NCBI GenBank assembly: GCA_946479985.1
Contig: CAMLIF010000079.1
Coordinates: 1-18,992 of the forward strand
Direction: 5' to 3'
Origin: an uncultured Flavobacteriales bacterium
GTDB taxonomy: Bacteria > Bacteroidota > Bacteroidia > Flavobacteriales > Crocinitomicaceae
DNA: 18,992 bases
Shown here: positions 15,590 to 18,992 of the stretch, one piece after another
How positions within the stretch are numbered: position 1 is the stretch's first letter
Layout: the number at the start of each line of letters is the position of its first letter
Notes under the pieces: generated by a model
What the model was told of the DNA's origin: nothing
The model's input: the letters and a program-made list of their open reading frames with translations, nothing else
Database searches by the model: none
Translations under genes and position numbers: made by a program

Positions 15590-16342
15590 ATGCGCCTTTC
15601 GGTTGTAATCATAACACTGAACGAAGAACGAAACATTGCTCGTTGTTTAAAATCTGTTCAAGGTTTAGCCAATGAAATTATTGTTCTGGATGCTTTTTCT
15701 TCCGACAGAACACAAGCTATTTGCGAAGAATTCGGTGTTCGTTTTGTTCAGCGCGAATGGGCAGGATACTCGGCTTCCAAAAACTATTTGAACAGTCTTG
15801 CAACATCCGATTACATTCTTTCTTTAGATGCCGACGAAGCACTCAGCGAAGAATTATATTCAGAGATACTCGCAGAAAAAGAAAAGGGATTTTCAGGAAC
15901 ATATTCTGTAAACCGTCTTACCAATTATTTGGGAAAATGGATTCATCATTCGGGTTGGTTCCCGGATATCAAACCGCGGATTTTCCCGAAAGAAGGAAGT
16001 TACTGGTCGGGGGAATATGTACATGAAGTTTTGATTCACCCGGCTTCCGGGGAGCAGGTTTTCAAAGGAGTTCTGGAACATTATTCCTATTACTCATACA
16101 AAGATCACAGAGCCCGGGCCGATAAGTACTCTTACCTCACTGCTCAAAAATTTCACGCCGCCGGAAAAACAGTTGGCCCCTTAAAACCCTATATTAGTGC
16201 TATCGGGCGTTTTTTTGCTATGTACATTATTAAAAAAGGATTTTTGGACGGCTGTGCTGGATTCAGGATCGCACAGATCAGCGCCCAGTCGAATGTGGTG
16301 AAATACAAAGAATTGAGGAGATTAAATCGTGAAGGAAAATAA
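15590..16342 (+). CDS. Glycosyltransferase family 2, WaaE/KdtX-like
   Basis: This 250-residue GT-A protein has the nucleotide-binding start LSVVIITLNEERNIARCL (3-20), IIVLDAFSSDRTQAI (30-44) and the metal-binding DxD in SLDADEA (Asp80, Asp82). The middle has GKWIHHSGWFPDIKPRIFP and the end has KKGFLDGCAGFRIAQISA, both typical of the WaaE/KdtX lipopolysaccharide-core glucosyltransferase group. It probably adds a sugar to the lipopolysaccharide core or another envelope glycan on the cytoplasmic side. The gene overlaps the following GT9 by 14 nt, so the two products are likely translated together and act in the same pathway. The sugar donor is unknown. Confidence 0.9.
   Translation: MRLSVVIITLNEERNIARCLKSVQGLANEIIVLDAFSSDRTQAICEEFGVRFVQREWAGYSASKNYLNSLATSDYILSLDADEALSEELYSEILAEKEKGFSGTYSVNRLTNYLGKWIHHSGWFPDIKPRIFPKEGSYWSGEYVHEVLIHPASGEQVFKGVLEHYSYYSYKDHRARADKYSYLTAQKFHAAGKTVGPLKPYISAIGRFFAMYIIKKGFLDGCAGFRIAQISAQSNVVKYKELRRLNREGK
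16315..16320 (+). promoter_or_regulatory. Ribosome binding site supporting the GTG start of the GT9 gene
   Basis: GAGGAG lies 8 nt upstream of the GTG at 16329-16331, inside the end of the GT2 gene. It is the best-spaced Shine-Dalgarno seen in the window and supports a GTG start that overlaps the preceding stop codon. Confidence 0.65.
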
Positions 16343-17339
16343 AGATTGGAACGGAAAACGCATTGTTATCAGCAGAACTGACAGCATTGGAGATGTGCTT
16401 CTCACCTTGCCTATTATTTCCTGGTTTAAAGAACTATTTCCCGGTTGTCACATCACTTTTCTCTGTAAAGCATACACTGCCCCAATTGTTCGCTGTCATC
16501 AGAAAGTAGATGAAGTTTTGATCCTCGATGAACTCGAAAAGCTAAGCCTGCAAGAACAAATCGCTTTTATTACACAGAAAAATTACGATGCAGTTGTGCA
16601 CGTTTTCCCGCGAAAAGAACTTGCAAAGCTGTTTAAACAGGCTTCTGTTCCTTTCCGGGTTGGAACTTCACACCGGGTTTATCATTGGTTAAACTGCAAC
16701 ATCAGGCCCAATTTCACACGAAAGAAATCGCCCTTACACGAAGCTCAGTTGAATTTTGAGTTATTACGTCCGTTTGGTCTGACAGAAATTCCGTCATTGG
16801 AAGAATTGAACGCAAAAACAAAAGATCTGAAGATCAAACCACAGGTTTTACCGGCAATTATTCCACAAAACAAGAAAAACGGTATTGTAATCCTGCACCC
16901 GAAATCTCAGGGAAGCGCTAGAGAATGGCCCATAGAAAAATACATTCAGTTAGCAAAAGAGTTGATCGTAAATAATTACGTAGTTTGTTTTACCGGAACT
17001 GAGAAAGAAGGATTACTTTTTCGGGATAAGATTCCGGCAGATGAAAACATTATTGATACAACCGGATTGTTAAGTATCGATCAACTGATGTTTTTAATCA
17101 AAGAATCGAAAGCGCTGGTTGCCTGCAGTACAGGCCCGCTGCACATTGCCGGATACGCCGGAATACGCGCAATCGGATTATTTTCTCCGAAAACCCCTAT
17201 TCATCCGGGGCGCTGGAAACCGCTTGGCGAACAATCAACCACGCTGGTATTTAATCCGGAGTGTAAAACCTGTGCGGCTGATAAACCATGTAACTGCATT
17301 GAGAACATTCCAGTTCAAGCCGTTTTAGACCAATTATAA
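16329..17339 (+). CDS. Glycosyltransferase family 9 (heptosyltransferase-like)
   Basis: This 336-residue GT-B protein has the N-terminal RIVISRTDSIGDVLLTLP (family R...iGD..l..P), VILHPKSQGSAREWPIEKY (family nPgas...krWp...) and ACSTGPLHIAGYAGIRAIGL (family s..sGp.HiAaa.g.p...l), the last two forming the donor site. The C-terminal Cys312, Cys315, Cys321 and Cys323 cluster (CKTCAADKPCNC) is a recurring feature of this family, where it may bind metal or form disulfides. It would transfer a heptose or similar sugar to lipopolysaccharide core on the cytoplasmic face. It starts with GTG, overlapping the GT2 gene by 14 nt, with a good Shine-Dalgarno. Confidence 0.9.
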   Translation: MKENKDWNGKRIVISRTDSIGDVLLTLPIISWFKELFPGCHITFLCKAYTAPIVRCHQKVDEVLILDELEKLSLQEQIAFITQKNYDAVVHVFPRKELAKLFKQASVPFRVGTSHRVYHWLNCNIRPNFTRKKSPLHEAQLNFELLRPFGLTEIPSLEELNAKTKDLKIKPQVLPAIIPQNKKNGIVILHPKSQGSAREWPIEKYIQLAKELIVNNYVVCFTGTEKEGLLFRDKIPADENIIDTTGLLSIDQLMFLIKESKALVACSTGPLHIAGYAGIRAIGLFSPKTPIHPGRWKPLGEQSTTLVFNPECKTCAADKPCNCIENIPVQAVLDQL

Positions 17340-17349
17340 AACCATTCAC

Positions 17350-18168
17350 ATGAAAGCAATTCTCCGGGCCTTCATTTTTTCGAATTGCTGGGTAGCGTTG
17401 TGTTTTGCCACTCTGTGTCTGGGTATTGCGCATCATTACGAATTGCCGCATTTGATTTGGATAGGTGTTTTTTCGTTCTGTGGAACCTTCGCCAGTTATC
17501 ATTTACACCGGATGATCAAATTGCCGCAGCTTTCAAAATTCCAGCATTTGAGTGACCGCATTGCCTGGCTGATCCGGCACCAGGTCCCAATGAATATCCT
17601 TTTTGGATTGGCAATTATCGGGGGAATCATCGCATTTCTTCAATTCCCGATCAATCTGCAGACACTGCTTCCTGTTGGTATTGTTGGTTTAATCATCCTG
17701 CTCTACGCCATGCCGCTGCCCTATTTGCCTTATGGTTTAAGGTCGATTCCCGGAACTAAAATCTTCTGGATTACTGCCTGCTGGACTCTGGTATGCTGTC
17801 TTCCGTTCTATTTCAATAACACACCCGTTAATTGGCGGGTAATAACCATTGTTTCACTGACCGTTTTTGCGCAAATTATTCCTTTCGACATCCGTGACCA
17901 TCAAAACGACAACGCGAAAATGAAAACCATTCCACAACTTTTCGGTGTTCCGCTCGCAAGAACAATTGCAGTAATCCTTATCAGCATTGCATGTACCATT
18001 TACGCTCTTTACAATGAATTCCACTTCCTGCTTTTCTTCTATTGGCTTACTGCTTGTATCGGTTTCCTGGTTCCGATCAAAAGAAACAACCATTTAATCC
18101 TGGAATTGTTTTGGGAATTCCCGCTGCTGGTACTCGGACTTCTGTACTATTTCGGGGAGTTTAGGTAG
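17350..18168 (+). CDS. UbiA-like prenyltransferase family membrane protein, first Asp motif altered
   Basis: This 272-residue integral membrane protein has about eight hydrophobic segments. The second Asp-rich motif of the UbiA superfamily is visible as PFDIRDHQNDNAKMKTIPQL, with Asp180, Asp183 and Asp187, followed by FGVPLARTIA. The first motif (NxxxDxxxD) is missing; its place near residues 46-55 reads TFASYHLHRM, resembling the YNLHRL variant I recall from Bacteroidota UbiA-like proteins. UbiA enzymes attach prenyl chains to acceptors in the membrane, binding diphosphate through magnesium at both motifs, so catalysis here is uncertain. It lies 10 nt after the GT9 gene, ending the operon. 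The acceptor is unknown. Confidence 0.72.
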   Translation: MKAILRAFIFSNCWVALCFATLCLGIAHHYELPHLIWIGVFSFCGTFASYHLHRMIKLPQLSKFQHLSDRIAWLIRHQVPMNILFGLAIIGGIIAFLQFPINLQTLLPVGIVGLIILLYAMPLPYLPYGLRSIPGTKIFWITACWTLVCCLPFYFNNTPVNWRVITIVSLTVFAQIIPFDIRDHQNDNAKMKTIPQLFGVPLARTIAVILISIACTIYALYNEFHFLLFFYWLTACIGFLVPIKRNNHLILELFWEFPLLVLGLLYYFGEFR

Positions 18169-18193
18169 TCTTGATTGGAAAGAGAATTCCAAC

Positions 18194-18215
18194 TCTCCCC
18201 CTCCAAAGGGGGAGA
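18194..18215. repeat. GC-rich perfect palindrome (possible dispersed repeat or terminator)
   Basis: TCTCCCCCT and AGGGGGAGA form a perfect 9-bp stem around a CCAA loop, 26 nt after the UbiA-like stop. No T tract follows, so it is not a standard terminator. Similar CTCCCC...GGGGAG palindromes are, as I recall, scattered between genes in many Bacteroidota genomes. Only one copy is in this window. Confidence 0.6.
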
Positions 18216-18269
18216 CTGAATTGTATTAAAAAAATCAGTAATTTGTGAGCACCAAAAAAACCAAACGTT

Positions 18270-18611
18270 ATGAAATCATTGCTGTTTATCGTGGCTTCGG
18301 CTCTAATGTCATTTATTTTTATAAATGCCGAATCAGAACCAACTAAAATTATTTTCGGAACCTTCGGTGGTGATGGAATAACTGCCCCCAAAATCGTGCT
18401 CAATGCCGATTACACTTTTCATTATGTTGACAACACAAAAGCATCTAAGCCAATAGATATTACAGGGAACTGGGAAATTTACAATGATGAAATTCACCTG
18501 ATCGATGTAAACAATAAAAAAGTGATGGATGACATGGAGGTTACGCGCGAAGGAAAGTGCTTGAAAGCCAGAAAAGGAATGGCGTTTTATACCTTGTGTA
18601 ATTGTCAGTAA
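18270..18611 (+). CDS. Small secreted protein of unknown function
   Basis: This 113-residue protein has a cleavable-looking signal peptide (MKSLLFIVASALMSFIFINA, 1-20) and no lipobox. The mature part is predicted to be mainly beta strand: IIFGTFGGDGITAPKIVLN, YTFHYVD, ITGNWEIYNDEIHLIDV, then MAFYTLCNC at the end with paired cysteines. The pattern of a strand, the phrase GxWxIxNDxIxL and a final strand recalls small beta-rich secreted or lipocalin/NlpE-like domains common in Bacteroidota, but I cannot name the family. A near-match -7 box (TAATTTG at 18239-18245, one base short) precedes it, and the palindrome separates it from the operon upstream, so it is probably transcribed alone. It converges on the hipA gene, 10 nt away. 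Confidence 0.7.
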   Translation: MKSLLFIVASALMSFIFINAESEPTKIIFGTFGGDGITAPKIVLNADYTFHYVDNTKASKPIDITGNWEIYNDEIHLIDVNNKKVMDDMEVTREGKCLKARKGMAFYTLCNCQ

Positions 18612-18621
18612 ATCCCATTTT

Positions 18622-18992
18622 CTAAGAAAGTCGTTGTAATCTGGTTTCAAAAAGTTCGCAGTACATTTTCTTCAATTCTGCGGAGAGAAACGATTTATTG
18701 ATCCATTCGAAGGCCATTGGTGTGTTTTTATGCATTCGCTGGAATACACCCTCAACCTGCTTAATGGTTAGCCCCATTCCCATTCCAAAGTTTTCGAAAT
18801 TCCGGCAATCTAATTTTTTCTTTTTTCCTTCCAAAGTAAGGACAAGTTCTTCTTTGTCTTCTGGCAAAACAATAGCTACATTCAATAGGTCATAAGCCGG
18901 CGCCAATATCCATCCGGAAACAGCTTTAATCATTAAAATATTTTTCAAATGCATATCATTGTTTCCGGTCAGAAATGAAAATACAACTAACT
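18622..18992 (-). CDS. hipA: HipA-family serine/threonine kinase toxin, C-terminal part (partial)
   Basis: The frame is open from the right edge (first full codon 18988-18990) to TAG at 18622, giving about 122 residues of the C-terminal kinase lobe. FLTGNNDMHLKNILMI contains the HipA catalytic loop (family GNxDxHxKN), with the catalytic Asp in NNDMH. LAPAYDLLNVAI contains the metal-binding Asp of the APxYD motif. HipA kinases phosphorylate targets such as glutamyl-tRNA synthetase and are held by a HipB repressor. The N-terminal part and any HipB gene would lie to the right of the window. In many Bacteroidota loci HipA is split into separate N-terminal and kinase proteins, so this may be the kinase half of a split system. 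The ATG at 18954 falls inside the catalytic motif and is not a start. Confidence 0.88.
   Translation of the reverse strand, partial: LVVFSFLTGNNDMHLKNILMIKAVSGWILAPAYDLLNVAIVLPEDKEELVLTLEGKKKKLDCRNFENFGMGMGLTIKQVEGVFQRMHKNTPMAFEWINKSFLSAELKKMYCELFETRLQRLS

Noticed and set aside
18161..18403. 80-codon minus-strand frame over the palindrome
   Set aside because: Part of its translation (SLPLWRGRVG) comes from the palindromic repeat, a common source of false proteins in this phylum, and the rest lies opposite the secreted protein gene.
1..18992. CRISPR arrays, tRNA or rRNA genes, insertion sequences
   Set aside because: I saw no regularly spaced direct repeats, no cloverleaf-like or rRNA stretches, and no transposase-like proteins or terminal inverted repeats.

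Overview
The window looks like a contig from a member of the Bacteroidota, most likely Flavobacteriales; a Fluviicola/Crocinitomicaceae-type genome is a guess. The evidence is moderate to low GC, TAnnTTTG-type -7 promoter boxes in front of the ompA-like genes and tatA, OmpA proteins with thrombospondin type 3 calcium-binding repeats, and short intergenic leaders. The first 49 bases are not genomic: bases 16-49 match the Illumina multiplexing read-2 adapter, so the left end is an assembly artefact that cuts a real gene.

Region 1 (50-8609, all minus strand) is one tightly packed polysaccharide operon. In transcription order it encodes a WbpP/TviC-type UDP-HexNAc(A) 4-epimerase, a MurA-like enolpyruvyl transferase, a hexapeptide acetyltransferase, a Wzx flippase, a MurB-type reductase, a GT-B glycosyltransferase, a Wzy-like polymerase, a CapA-family metallophosphatase-like protein, and the first 66 codons of a protein resembling the N-terminus of ATP-grasp ligases. 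Most junctions are ATGA overlaps or lie within about 10 nt. The unusual point is that both enzymes that build the lactyl ether of UDP-MurNAc (MurA and MurB) sit among Wzx/Wzy genes, next to CapA and a possible carboxylate ligase. I infer an exported polysaccharide carrying a lactyl-ether (muramic-acid-like) sugar, perhaps amidated with an amino acid. This is the best candidate for an undescribed system in the window.

Region 2 (8610-12272) is a divergent intergenic region followed by two tandem ompA-like genes. They share promoter, signal peptide, barrel, TSP3 repeats and peptidoglycan-binding domain, and each ends at a clear intrinsic terminator. A decayed coding fragment appears to lie between them.

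Region 3 (12385-18168, plus strand) is a likely operon: tatA, gatA, a lytic transglycosylase with two LysM repeats, a WaaE-type GT2, a GT9 heptosyltransferase-like protein and a UbiA-like membrane protein. It mixes housekeeping functions with envelope functions.

Region 4 (18169-18992) holds a GC-rich palindrome, a small secreted protein of unknown function, and, convergent to it, the C-terminal end of a HipA-family kinase that runs off the right edge.
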